Below the pieces are notes generated by a model, which had not been told where the DNA came from, searched no databases, and saw only the letters and a program-made list of their open reading frames with translations. The position numbers were made by a program, and so were the translations under genes. Positions 52,915 through 60,955 of a stretch of 64,000 nt of DNA are shown one piece after another (position 1 is the stretch's first letter; every line of letters starts with the position of its first letter). This DNA is from Mycolicibacterium helvum. GTDB taxonomy: Bacteria; Actinomycetota; Actinomycetes; Mycobacteriales; Mycobacteriaceae. The DNA lies in NCBI RefSeq assembly GCF_010731895.1, contig NZ_AP022596.1, forward strand, positions 4,216,001-4,280,000, read 5' to 3'.

Positions 52915-54293
52915 GGTTGGTCTCCTGTTGGTGGCCCCGTTTGCGGTTGTGCTGCAGCGGGATCCGGCGCGGGTGGCACGCCGGGCCAGAGTGGTACGCC
53001 GCCGGGGCCGTACCACGCTGCGCCGTAGGGCGGCGTTCCCGGGGGGACGACCGGACCGGGCGCGGGGCCGGGCAGGCATTGGCGAATGCTCGGCGGCTTC
53101 GGGCTTCCTCGGGTGACCGGGAACCAGTCGCTCCAGCAGGGGTGGCCGAGTCCGGGGTTCGGCCGCATGTCCAGGCCGGTGCCCCAGCCGGTGTTGGTCA
53201 CCAGCTGGCGAACCGGGAAATTCTTGGTGGCGTCCGGTAGGGATCCGCAGCCAGGTTTGCCGCCCGGTCCGCCCTTGGCCGCCACGATCGGGAGGTTGTC
53301 CGGGTATTGGTAGGGATCGTTGCCCAGGAGCAGGGCGACGTCGTACACCGCGGACTTCCCATCCTTACCACCCCAGGCGTCGTAGCCGCCGTGGTCCAGT
53401 GTCCAGGTCGCTCCCTGCAGCCAGCACGTGTAGACCGGGTTGTACTTCATCAGCAATGCAGTCGTGGGCTCCAGGGTGTTGATCGCCTGCACCACCTTGT
53501 CACCGCCGGCTTCTAGGAGATCCTGCCCGGATTGGGCGAAGCCGATTGTGTTGAGCAGCAACATGTCCAGGGCTTGTGTGCGATCGGCGATGGTGGTGCT
53601 GACTGTGCTTCCGGAGTTGAGGATCGCCACGATATCGGGTGCCGCGGCGGCATAGGTGTCGTTGAAGCTCTTGAACGAACGCCAGTCATCGCGGATCGTG
53701 TCGCTGCGATCGTTGAGGGCTTTGAGCACCTGATTGAGGTCGGTGGTGGCCTCGGCCATGCGCGGTCCCTGCCCGCGTACCCCGTCGGCCACAGCGGTCA
53801 ATACCGCGTTCAGTTTGGCGGGGTCGACCATGTCGAGCAGGTTGACCACATTCTCGAAGACGGTGTTGACCTCGGTGGTGACGTTGGCCGACTTCAGAAC
53901 CGCGCCGGCCGCCAATCGCTGCGGGCTGGGCTCGGACGGATAGACGAGGTCGACGAACTTGGCGCCGAACGCGGTGGTGGATTTGATCTGGGCGCTGATA
54001 TTGGCTGGGATGTAACGCATCTGGTCGGGTTCGATCTCCAGGCGCAGGCTGGTGTCGCCTTGGCCGCCGCTGATTCCGCTGACCCGGCCAACCTGGACCC
54101 CGCGCATCTTCACCTTCGCGCCGGTTTCCATCACCAGACCGGACCGGTCCGCGGTCAGGGTGACCGGAACGAACGATCGGAACGTGCCCGCGAATGCCGT
54201 TGTCGTCACGAAGAAGAATGCGCCGATGGCCACCAGGAGGATGACGGTCCACCATCCGTCGGACAGACGGTTATCACCAGGTCGGTCTTCCAT
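52911..54293 (-). CDS. mceA: Mce family protein, MceA position (operon 2)
   Basis: 460 residues from ATG 54293 (GTG 54296 also possible), directly after the yrbEB stop. Membrane helix (about 16-38), MCE domain (METGAKVKMRGVQVGRV), helical region, then a conserved MceA C-terminal segment (CWLQGATWTLDHGGYDAWGG) and a Pro-rich tail. The ordered segment before the tail resembles Mce1A/Mce4A and differs from operon 1's MceA, which has a longer tail. Confidence 0.92.
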   Translation of the reverse strand: MEDRPGDNRLSDGWWTVILLVAIGAFFFVTTTAFAGTFRSFVPVTLTADRSGLVMETGAKVKMRGVQVGRVSGISGGQGDTSLRLEIEPDQMRYIPANISAQIKSTTAFGAKFVDLVYPSEPSPQRLAAGAVLKSANVTTEVNTVFENVVNLLDMVDPAKLNAVLTAVADGVRGQGPRMAEATTDLNQVLKALNDRSDTIRDDWRSFKSFNDTYAAAAPDIVAILNSGSTVSTTIADRTQALDMLLLNTIGFAQSGQDLLEAGGDKVVQAINTLEPTTALLMKYNPVYTCWLQGATWTLDHGGYDAWGGKDGKSAVYDVALLLGNDPYQYPDNLPIVAAKGGPGGKPGCGSLPDATKNFPVRQLVTNTGWGTGLDMRPNPGLGHPCWSDWFPVTRGSPKPPSIRQCLPGPAPGPVVPPGTPPYGAAWYGPGGVPLWPGVPPAPDPAAAQPQTGPPTGDQP

Positions 54294-54295
54294 CA

Positions 54296-55150
54296 CTACC
54301 CGGCGAGGTTGAAGTTGCCGGATTGGCCGTACACGGCAAGTGAGATCATCACGATCTCGACCGCCGCCACCACCATGGACGTTCGCACCGCACGACCCAC
54401 CGCTTCGCCCACCCCGGCCGGGCCACCCTTGGCGGTGAACCCGTAATAGGTGTGCACCAACATGATCACGACCGTCATCGCCACCGACTGCATGAACGAC
54501 CAGATCACGTCGGTCGGATTGAGGAAGGTGTTGAAGTAGTGGTCGTAGACACCGGAGCCCTGCCCGTAGATGGCGACAGTCCCGGTGCGTGCGGCGAGGA
54601 AGGCCATCATGACCGCGATGCAGTACAGCGGGATGACCACGATCACCCCGGCCAACACCCGGGTGGCGGCCAGGTAGGTGACCGACCGGATCCCGATAAC
54701 TTCCAGGGCGTCGATCTCCTCATTGATGCGCATCGCGCCGAGCTGGGCGGTGGCGCCGGCTCCGATGGTCGCCGACAGGGCCACCGAGACAGTCCCCGGC
54801 ACGATGAGGCGGACATTGAAGAACGCCGACGCGAAACCGGTCAGCGCCTCGAAACCCACTGAGGACAACTGGTTGTAGCCCTGAACGGCGACCAGAGCGC
54901 CGGTGGTCATGGTCAAGAAGCCCACGATCGCGACGGTGCCGCCGATGACGGCGAGCGCCCCGGCGCCCAGTCCCATCTGGGCGATCAGCCGCAGAAGTTC
55001 CTTGCGGTAGCGGGTCACCGCCTCCGGGATCGCCGCCAGTGTCGAAGCGTAGAACCGGGTTTGGGCGCCGATGCGATTCCAAGCCCCGGCGACACCCTGC
55101 AGGCTGTCGGCCAGCCGGGGGTGCAATCGGCTGGGTGTATTGACGCTCAC
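54296..55150 (-). CDS. yrbEB: MlaE/YrbE permease subunit B (operon 2)
   Basis: 284 residues, multi-helix MlaE permease with the coupling loop INEEIDALEVIGI. Starts ten bases after the yrbEA stop. With YrbEA it forms the inner-membrane part of the second Mce importer; the ATPase partner is encoded elsewhere. Confidence 0.94.
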   Translation of the reverse strand: MSVNTPSRLHPRLADSLQGVAGAWNRIGAQTRFYASTLAAIPEAVTRYRKELLRLIAQMGLGAGALAVIGGTVAIVGFLTMTTGALVAVQGYNQLSSVGFEALTGFASAFFNVRLIVPGTVSVALSATIGAGATAQLGAMRINEEIDALEVIGIRSVTYLAATRVLAGVIVVIPLYCIAVMMAFLAARTGTVAIYGQGSGVYDHYFNTFLNPTDVIWSFMQSVAMTVVIMLVHTYYGFTAKGGPAGVGEAVGRAVRTSMVVAAVEIVMISLAVYGQSGNFNLAG

Positions 55151-55160
55151 CGAAAGACCC

Positions 55161-55940
55161 TCACGAGACGGTGAACTGGATACCGACGGCCGTCACGATC
55201 ACATTGATCGCGAACAGCACCATGAACGTGAACACGACCGTTTCGTTGACGGCGTTGCCGACACCTGCCGGCCCACCGCCGACGGAAATGCCTTTGTAAC
55301 AGGCGATGAGGCCCGCGGCCAAGCCGAAAAGCGTTGCCTTGGTGAGCGAGACGATGACGTCACCCACGCCGGTCAGCAGGGTCAGGCCGGCGGCGAATGC
55401 GCCCGGTGAGACGTGCTGGATATAGACGCAGAAGATGTAGGCGCCGGCCAGGCCGGCCAGGATCACGGTCGCGGAAAGTGCCAGTGCGACAGTGGTCGCC
55501 GCGAGGACGCGGGGGACGACCAAGGCCTGGATCGGGTTGATTCCCATCACCCGCAGGGCGTCGAGCTCTTCGCGGATGGTGCGCGCGCCGAGATCGGCGC
55601 ACATCGCGGTGGCGCCCGCGCCGGACACCACCAGCACCGTCACGATCGGCCCGATCTGGTTGACGGTGCCGATCGCGGCGCCGGTACCGGAGAAGTCGGT
55701 GGCCCCGAACTCGCCGAGCAGGATGTTGAACGTGAACACCAGCAGCACCGAGTAGGGCAGCGTCAGCATGAGCGCGGGCAGCACCGACACTCGGGCCACG
55801 AACCAGGTCTGCAGCAGGTACTCGCGCCATGCGAACGGCGGCCGGAACATCGCGACCAGGGTGTCCAGAGACATGCCGATGAACCCGCCGAAGGCCCGGA
55901 CGGGCTTCGCCAACGGGAGCGTGGCGGTCACGATCGGCAT
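55161..55940 (-). CDS. yrbEA: MlaE/YrbE permease subunit A (operon 2)
   Basis: 259 residues, the usual length for YrbEA, with coupling loop IREELDALRVMGI and several membrane helices. It is the first gene of operon 2. The near-palindrome at 55996-56023 lies 56-83 bases before its ATG and is the best candidate control site of the operon. Confidence 0.94.
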   Translation of the reverse strand: MPIVTATLPLAKPVRAFGGFIGMSLDTLVAMFRPPFAWREYLLQTWFVARVSVLPALMLTLPYSVLLVFTFNILLGEFGATDFSGTGAAIGTVNQIGPIVTVLVVSGAGATAMCADLGARTIREELDALRVMGINPIQALVVPRVLAATTVALALSATVILAGLAGAYIFCVYIQHVSPGAFAAGLTLLTGVGDVIVSLTKATLFGLAAGLIACYKGISVGGGPAGVGNAVNETVVFTFMVLFAINVIVTAVGIQFTVS

Positions 55941-55995
55941 GGCGGAACGCTATCGTGAGCGTTGCTACGCCTGCTGCTCCTCGATGGGGGCGAAT

Positions 55996-56023
55996 ATCTA
56001 CCCCCAAAGAGTTAGGGGGAGAT
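55996..56023. promoter_or_regulatory. near-palindrome before mce operon 2, shared motif copy 1
   Basis: Inverted repeat ATCT-A-CCCCC / GGGGG-AGAT around a 9-base centre. Its core (55998-56019) matches 18 of 22 bases of a site at 60470-60491 before the SCP2-ADH-P450 operon, with the same order CTAnCCCC, AAGAG, TAGG. Both sites lie at a similar distance upstream of a minus-strand start codon. The GAF-LuxR gene between the two operons is the obvious candidate binder. Confidence 0.6.
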
Positions 56024-56378
56024 GACCTACGTGGCCTGACTCGGGTTTGACCGGCACTACCGCGGCGTTTGTGCGCGGCTTACGATCCTGACCGGGGGTG
56101 AACGCCGCAGCCGATTGCCGCGCGCGCCATTGCGGCGGACAACCTCTCGGTTTGCTGAATGCGGTTACCGCGGCAAAGGTGACCGTGCTGGAGCGATCTC
56201 GCCTCATAGCAGTGGCGGCAGGTACTCGTCCGGAAGTCGGGATCCAAACCGCTCGTTCAACGGCTGTGAAGGCCCGTCGGTGATGGTTCAATGACCCCTT
56301 CGGGATATCCTCACCAATCCCGCGCTGGCCTGGTGGAATACCGAGATTCGGCAGGCATCGCATGTGTATTCTTGTGCG
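56024..56378. other. 355-base divergent gap before the GAF-LuxR gene
   Basis: I see no gene here. The stretch should hold the promoters of mce operon 2 (with the near-palindrome at its left edge) and of the LuxR gene. A weak sequence at 56295-56307 (ccccttcgggata) resembles half of the shared 22-bp motif and could be an autoregulatory site. Confidence 0.4.
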
Positions 56379-57506
56379 ATGGATCACACCGCTGCCGGGT
56401 TTTCGGCCGCGGCGCAGACCGCCGATGAAGAACGGCTACGCACAGTCCTTGCCGGGCTTCGCGCCATTGCCGACGTCGACGACCCGCACTGGATACCGCG
56501 CCCGGCCGACGCACGGGCAGTCCTCGACGGCGCCTGGTCCGTGCTCGCCGACCTGCTCGATGAACGACCGCACGCGGGGGCCGTATTGAGTCTGCTGCGC
56601 AGGCTCACCGTCGCCGACGAGGCCTTGGCCCGGGCAACGGCAGCCCCACGCCAACTCGGCGAGGCACTGGGCCGGCTGGAATCTGCGCCATCGAAGGTGG
56701 CGGATCTGGTGCGCCTTGCTCCTCAGCTGACGCGCTACCTCGGCTTCGATCGGGCCATACTCTCGCGGATCGTTGACGGCCTATGGATTTCGCAGGCGGT
56801 TTACATAGCCGACGACCCTCGCTGGGCGGATGAAATCAACCAGGTCGGCCAAAGCAGTCCCCAACCGTTGACCCCGGGCCTTCATGAGACGGAGATCGCC
56901 CGCCGGCGGGAGGCGATGATCGTCACCGATGTGCAGACCGACGAGCGCGTCCACCGGCCGATAGCTGACGCCTCGCGATCGCAGTCCTACGTTGCGGCTC
57001 CGATCGTCTCCGGAAACCGAGTGGTCGGCCTGCTGCACGCCGACTGCTACCTGCAAGGCCGCCAAACTGGCCAAACAGACTGTGAATCGCTGGCCGCCTA
57101 CGCCAAGGGGCTGCAGGTCGCGCTGAGCAGGGCGCACCTGGCCGAAGGGCTACAAGCCGTCAGCGCCGTGCTGAGAAGTACCGCGAACGACAGTCAGGAC
57201 AGGGTCGAGGCCGTCGGTGAGTTCTCGTTGGACGAGCCTGCAACCGACGTCGTCGAAGGCCCGGGCATCGCACTGGCGACTCGGGTCACGCGACGGGCGC
57301 TTCGTTCGGTGCGAGATGTCCTGACCGCGCGTGAGGTTCAGATTCTCGAGCTGATGGCCGAGGGGCGGAGCAACGCGGCCATTGCCGCCCAGTTGGTCAT
57401 CTCCGAAGGCACCGTCAAACAACACGTGAAACACATTCTGCGCAAGCTGCGTGCCGTCAACCGTGTGGAGGCGGTGTCGATGCTCTATCAGTCCGACGGT
57501 GCGTGA
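56379..57506 (+). CDS. GAF-domain LuxR-type transcriptional regulator
   Basis: About 375 residues from ATG 56379 (GTG 56364 also possible). A helical N-terminus, a GAF domain (about 110-245, with SYVAAPIVSGNRVVGLLHAD) and a C-terminal LuxR helix-turn-helix (about 308-370: LTAREVQILELMAEGRSNAAI, then QLVISEGTVKQHVKHIL). Such regulators activate catabolic operons in mycobacteria and rhodococci. It sits between mce operon 2 (divergent) and the SCP2-ADH-P450 operon (convergent), both of which carry the shared motif. Confidence 0.9.
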   Translation: MDHTAAGFSAAAQTADEERLRTVLAGLRAIADVDDPHWIPRPADARAVLDGAWSVLADLLDERPHAGAVLSLLRRLTVADEALARATAAPRQLGEALGRLESAPSKVADLVRLAPQLTRYLGFDRAILSRIVDGLWISQAVYIADDPRWADEINQVGQSSPQPLTPGLHETEIARRREAMIVTDVQTDERVHRPIADASRSQSYVAAPIVSGNRVVGLLHADCYLQGRQTGQTDCESLAAYAKGLQVALSRAHLAEGLQAVSAVLRSTANDSQDRVEAVGEFSLDEPATDVVEGPGIALATRVTRRALRSVRDVLTAREVQILELMAEGRSNAAIAAQLVISEGTVKQHVKHILRKLRAVNRVEAVSMLYQSDGA

Positions 57507-57538
57507 GCGCGAGGGACTGACGAGCGCCGGTCGGCGAT

Positions 57539-58873
57539 TCAGGCCCCCACTTCGAGCGGCAGGCTCAGCACGCCCCGAATGAAGTTGGTTCGCACCAACG
57601 TCGGCGTTCCGGTGCTGAAATCGGGCATCTGTGAGTGAAGTTCACCGAACAGCGACTTGAGCATCGTTCGGGCGAGTTGACTGCCGAGGCAGAAGTGGAT
57701 ACCGCCCCCGCCGAAGGCGATGTGGGGATTGCGTTGTCGGGCGAGGTCGAGTTGATTCGGGTTCTCGAAGACCGATTCGTCGCGGTTGCCCGAGGAGTAC
57801 ATCATCACCACCTTGTCGCCCGGCAAGATCTTTTGACCACCAAGCTCGTATTCGGTGACGCACGTGCGACGGAAGTTCTGCACAACTGAGCCCCAGCGCA
57901 GGAATTCTTCCACCGCGGTGCCGATCCGCCCTTCGAAGTCTGCCCACAGCCAAGCCCGTTGATCGGGATGGTCGTTGAGTGCCTTTGCGCCGAAACTTGC
58001 GGTGTGACGGGTGGTATCGGTTGCAGCGACGGCGAACAGGACCATCGTCGCACCGATCTCGAAGTCGCTGAGGCTCTCGCCGTCGACTTCGGCCTGAACC
58101 AGGCTCGTGAGTAGGTCATCAGTCGGGTGTGAGCGCCGTTGGGCGATCAGCTCTTCGGTGAGGTCGTGGATTACCAGCGCGGCCTCGACCTGGACCTCGG
58201 CGGGATCGCGGCCGGCAAGAAGAACGGGGTCCGCCCATGCTTGGGTTTCGTCGGCCGCGTGGGAGAACGTCGGCCGCAAATCAGCGGGAATGCCGAACAT
58301 GTCGCCGAACATCTCAACGGGCAGATGCTTGGAGATGTCTTCGACGAAATCGATTGCGGCGCCATCGGCGGCCTTCGCCGCTGCGGCGGCGACGATTCGC
58401 CGTGCACGCGAGGCGATATCGTGCTCGATCCGCTGTATCTGGCGGGCGGTGAATGCCGAACTCACCAGTCGACGCACCTTCTGGTGCTGGGGGCTGTCCA
58501 TCGCGAGGAAGGACATCGCCATCTCGAGGAACACCGCGGGCAAGGTGTCGAACATGACTCCGTAGCGCGATACGAAGACGTCGGAGTTGTGGCTCACCTC
58601 GCTGATGTCCTTGTGCCGCACCACTGCCCAGAAGCCCGGATCGTCGGGGTCGGGTGAGACAGCGGTCTCGATCGGAGGCTGCCAGCTGACTGGCCGATCC
58701 TGCCGCAACTCAGCGAAGATCGGTTCGCGCTCGGGCAGGTCGAGATCCCAGAACGCGTCGCTCGAGACATTCAGCGCGTCGAATGATCGGGTGGCGGCGA
58801 CATCGTTTGTCGGTGCGAGGTCGAGGTCGCTGTCATCGTCGAAGGACAGCTCGGAATCTTCGAACGTGGTCAT
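57539..58873 (-). CDS. cytochrome P450 monooxygenase
   Basis: 444 residues. I-helix AVAATDTTR, ExxR in EEFLRWG, heme loop FGGGGIHFCLG with Cys395. The N-terminus has an acidic stretch (FDDDSDLDLAP) before the fold. It is the last gene of the SCP2-ADH-P450 operon, 57 bases after the dehydrogenase. The wording of the heme loop and the SCP2 partner fit steroid, terpenoid or fatty-acid hydroxylases, but the substrate is not fixed by sequence. It belongs to a different subfamily from the P450 at 4262. Confidence 0.94.
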   Translation of the reverse strand: MTTFEDSELSFDDDSDLDLAPTNDVAATRSFDALNVSSDAFWDLDLPEREPIFAELRQDRPVSWQPPIETAVSPDPDDPGFWAVVRHKDISEVSHNSDVFVSRYGVMFDTLPAVFLEMAMSFLAMDSPQHQKVRRLVSSAFTARQIQRIEHDIASRARRIVAAAAAKAADGAAIDFVEDISKHLPVEMFGDMFGIPADLRPTFSHAADETQAWADPVLLAGRDPAEVQVEAALVIHDLTEELIAQRRSHPTDDLLTSLVQAEVDGESLSDFEIGATMVLFAVAATDTTRHTASFGAKALNDHPDQRAWLWADFEGRIGTAVEEFLRWGSVVQNFRRTCVTEYELGGQKILPGDKVVMMYSSGNRDESVFENPNQLDLARQRNPHIAFGGGGIHFCLGSQLARTMLKSLFGELHSQMPDFSTGTPTLVRTNFIRGVLSLPLEVGA

Positions 58874-58930
58874 GGGGATCCTCTCGATAATTAGTGAGCT
58901 AGGCTTTCCGAACGATCGCGGAGCCTCGGG

Positions 58931-59974
58931 TCAGTTCCAGGGGTCGAGCACGATCTTGGTGGCCGCACGGTCTTCGAAGAGGCGGTAGGCGTCGGCCGCC
59001 GCCGACAAGCCCATTCGGTGCGAAACGATCTTGCCCGGGTTCAACTTTCCCGCGGCCGACAGTGCTAGCACCTCGTCCATGTACTCGGTGATATGGGCGA
59101 CGCCCATGTGCAGGGTCACGCCCTTGAGGTACAGCTCACCGAAGGGGATCGAGACGGATTCTTCGGTGTAGACGCCCGGAATGGACAGCGTTCCGCCGGC
59201 ACGGACCAGCGAGATCGCCGACACCAGTGCGGATTCGTGGCCGACCGCGTCGACGACGACGTCGGCGCCGCGCCAGTTGGTCAGGTCGAGAACCCCGTCG
59301 GCTGGATCGCCCTCCGAAGCGTTGAGGGCCACCGCCCCGATGCTTTCGGCTTCCTTGAGCCGGGTGTCGACCTTGTCGATGACGATCACCTGCGCGGCCC
59401 CTAGGGCGGTTGCGGCCATCGCGGCGCACAGTCCCACTGGTCCGGCGCCGACGACAGCAACCGTGTCACCGGGACGCATCGCTCGCGCGACTGCCTCGTA
59501 ACCGGTTGTCATGATGTCTCCCGCGAAGAGGATGTCGTCATCGCTCGCGGTGCTGTCGGGAATGAGACGAGCGGTGAGGTCCGCATTCGGAATCACGACG
59601 TATTGAGCTTGGCCACCGTCAAGGTCGCCCAATGCGAGACCGAGACCGAAAATCCGCGCCCCAGCACAATTTCCGGGCTGGTGACGTCGGCATTGGTAGC
59701 AGGTGCCGCAACTGACGACGCACGAACTGACCACACGGTCACCGATGTTCATCTGCGTCACCGCGTTGCCGACGGCTTCGACTGTGCCCAGAAACTCGTG
59801 GCCCATGATGATGTCTGGCTCGACGTCGAGGCGGCCTTCATATGGGTGCAGGTCGGTGCCACAGATCGCGGTGAGCTCGACCCGCACGAGAATGTCGGTC
59901 GGGTTGGCAATCACCGGTTTCGGCACCTCGACGACCTCGACGCGGTGGGGTGCGCGCAGGACCGCGGCCCGCAT
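58931..59974 (-). CDS. zinc-dependent alcohol dehydrogenase (MDR family)
   Basis: 347 residues from ATG 59974. Catalytic zinc ligands: Cys in AICGTDLHPYEG, then GHEFLG; the structural zinc site has the Cys cluster SCGTCYQCRRHQPGNC. The cofactor motif is VGAGPVGLCAA. An NAD-dependent medium-chain dehydrogenase for alcohols. It starts four bases after the SCP2 gene, so translation is coupled. It may oxidise the alcohol made by the P450. The open frame to 60052 lies within the SCP2 gene. Confidence 0.93.
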   Translation of the reverse strand: MRAAVLRAPHRVEVVEVPKPVIANPTDILVRVELTAICGTDLHPYEGRLDVEPDIIMGHEFLGTVEAVGNAVTQMNIGDRVVSSCVVSCGTCYQCRRHQPGNCAGARIFGLGLALGDLDGGQAQYVVIPNADLTARLIPDSTASDDDILFAGDIMTTGYEAVARAMRPGDTVAVVGAGPVGLCAAMAATALGAAQVIVIDKVDTRLKEAESIGAVALNASEGDPADGVLDLTNWRGADVVVDAVGHESALVSAISLVRAGGTLSIPGVYTEESVSIPFGELYLKGVTLHMGVAHITEYMDEVLALSAAGKLNPGKIVSHRMGLSAAADAYRLFEDRAATKIVLDPWN

Positions 59975-59978
59975 GGTC

Positions 59979-60422
59979 TCAGGCACGCGCGTCGTCCTTT
60001 TCGGCGATCTTGTCGCGGTACATCGGAAACAGCGGTTTGGTGAGCGGAACAAGCTTGAGGATCTTGTTGACCGGGCCCTTGGCCTTGACCTGTCCCTTCG
60101 CCAAGCCGACGGCGAGGTTGTATTCGCCCCGCCAGAATTGGTCTGCGGTATCGCCGCGCATCAGCAGCGTGATGTCGGGCTTGGTGTCGTTGGGGCCGGA
60201 AATGACGTGGTAGTCATCGTGAAAAACCATGGTCATCTCGAAGTCGGGATCGGTGTAGATGACCCGCATGACGATCTTGGCCGCTTTGAGTTTCGGCCCC
60301 GATTCCGGATGTTCACCAGCTTCGCGGAACACCCCGCCGATGTACTCGTCGAGTTCGTTGGCGTCCTTGAAAAAACCCATGGCGATCGGTGCTCCTGGCT
60401 TGATGGTGAGATCCACAACCAT
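59979..60422 (-). CDS. SCP2 sterol-transfer-domain protein
   Basis: 147 residues, one SCP2 domain with KIVMRVIYTDPDFEM, then ITLLMRGDTADQFWRG and a hydrophobic C-terminal half. Such domains bind sterols, fatty acyl groups or other lipids in a tunnel. As first gene of an operon with ADH and P450 it may present the lipid substrate. The shared motif copy at 60470-60491 lies 48-69 bases before its start codon. Confidence 0.88.
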   Translation of the reverse strand: MVVDLTIKPGAPIAMGFFKDANELDEYIGGVFREAGEHPESGPKLKAAKIVMRVIYTDPDFEMTMVFHDDYHVISGPNDTKPDITLLMRGDTADQFWRGEYNLAVGLAKGQVKAKGPVNKILKLVPLTKPLFPMYRDKIAEKDDARA

Positions 60423-60469
60423 GCAAGCACCGTGGAGTCGATTCGATCAGACCCCGCCGGGAGGTATCA

Positions 60470-60491
60470 CTATCCCCGAAGAGATAGGTGG
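60470..60491. promoter_or_regulatory. near-palindrome before SCP2-ADH-P450 operon, shared motif copy 2
   Basis: CTATC and GATAG arms frame a centre containing CCCGAAGA; 18 of 22 bases agree with the site before mce operon 2 (55998-56019). Only positions 4, 9, 15 and 20 of the motif differ. The location just upstream of the operon start fits an activator site. Confidence 0.6.
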
Positions 60492-60505
60492 CAAATCTAT
60501 CGCGG

Positions 60506-60955
60506 TTACCGCGGCTGACCGCCGGGCAGCCGGACCACCTGGACGAAGAATTCGTCGATCTGGCGGACTGCGCTCATGAACTGATCGAGGTCGACGGGCT
60601 TGGTCACGTAGGCGTTCGCATGCAGCTTGTAGCTGCGCAGAATGTCCTCTTCCGCTGACGACGTGGTGAGCACCACCACCGGGATATGGCACAGGTCGTC
60701 GTCGGACTTGATCATCTCGAGGAGCTGGCGTCCGTCGTATTTGGGCAGGTTCAGGTCGAGCAGGATCAGGTCGGGTCGTGGTGCGTCGCCGAACTTGCCG
60801 CGCCGATAGAGGTAGTCCAGGCCTTCCTCGCCGTCATGCACCACGTGCAGCGTGTTGTTGAGCTTGTTGTGCTCGAACGCCTCCCGGGTGATCAATTCGT
60901 CTCCGGGGTCGTCCTCGATGAGCAGGACATCGATCGCGCGACCTTTGTCGGTCAT
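60506..60955 (-). CDS. Rcp1-like single-domain response regulator
   Basis: 149 residues, one receiver domain with acidic pocket IEDDPGDE, phospho-acceptor Asp in LILLDLNLPKYDG, and the conserved Thr and Lys in VVLTTSSAEED and VTKPVD. This is the CheY/Rcp1 type that often partners phytochrome-class kinases and other non-DNA outputs. Its ATG overlaps the kinase stop by four bases. Confidence 0.93.
   Translation of the reverse strand: MTDKGRAIDVLLIEDDPGDELITREAFEHNKLNNTLHVVHDGEEGLDYLYRRGKFGDAPRPDLILLDLNLPKYDGRQLLEMIKSDDDLCHIPVVVLTTSSAEEDILRSYKLHANAYVTKPVDLDQFMSAVRQIDEFFVQVVRLPGGQPR

Noticed and set aside
51913..53028. 371-residue plus-strand frame across mceB of operon 2
   Set aside because: Antisense shadow of a clear Mce protein.
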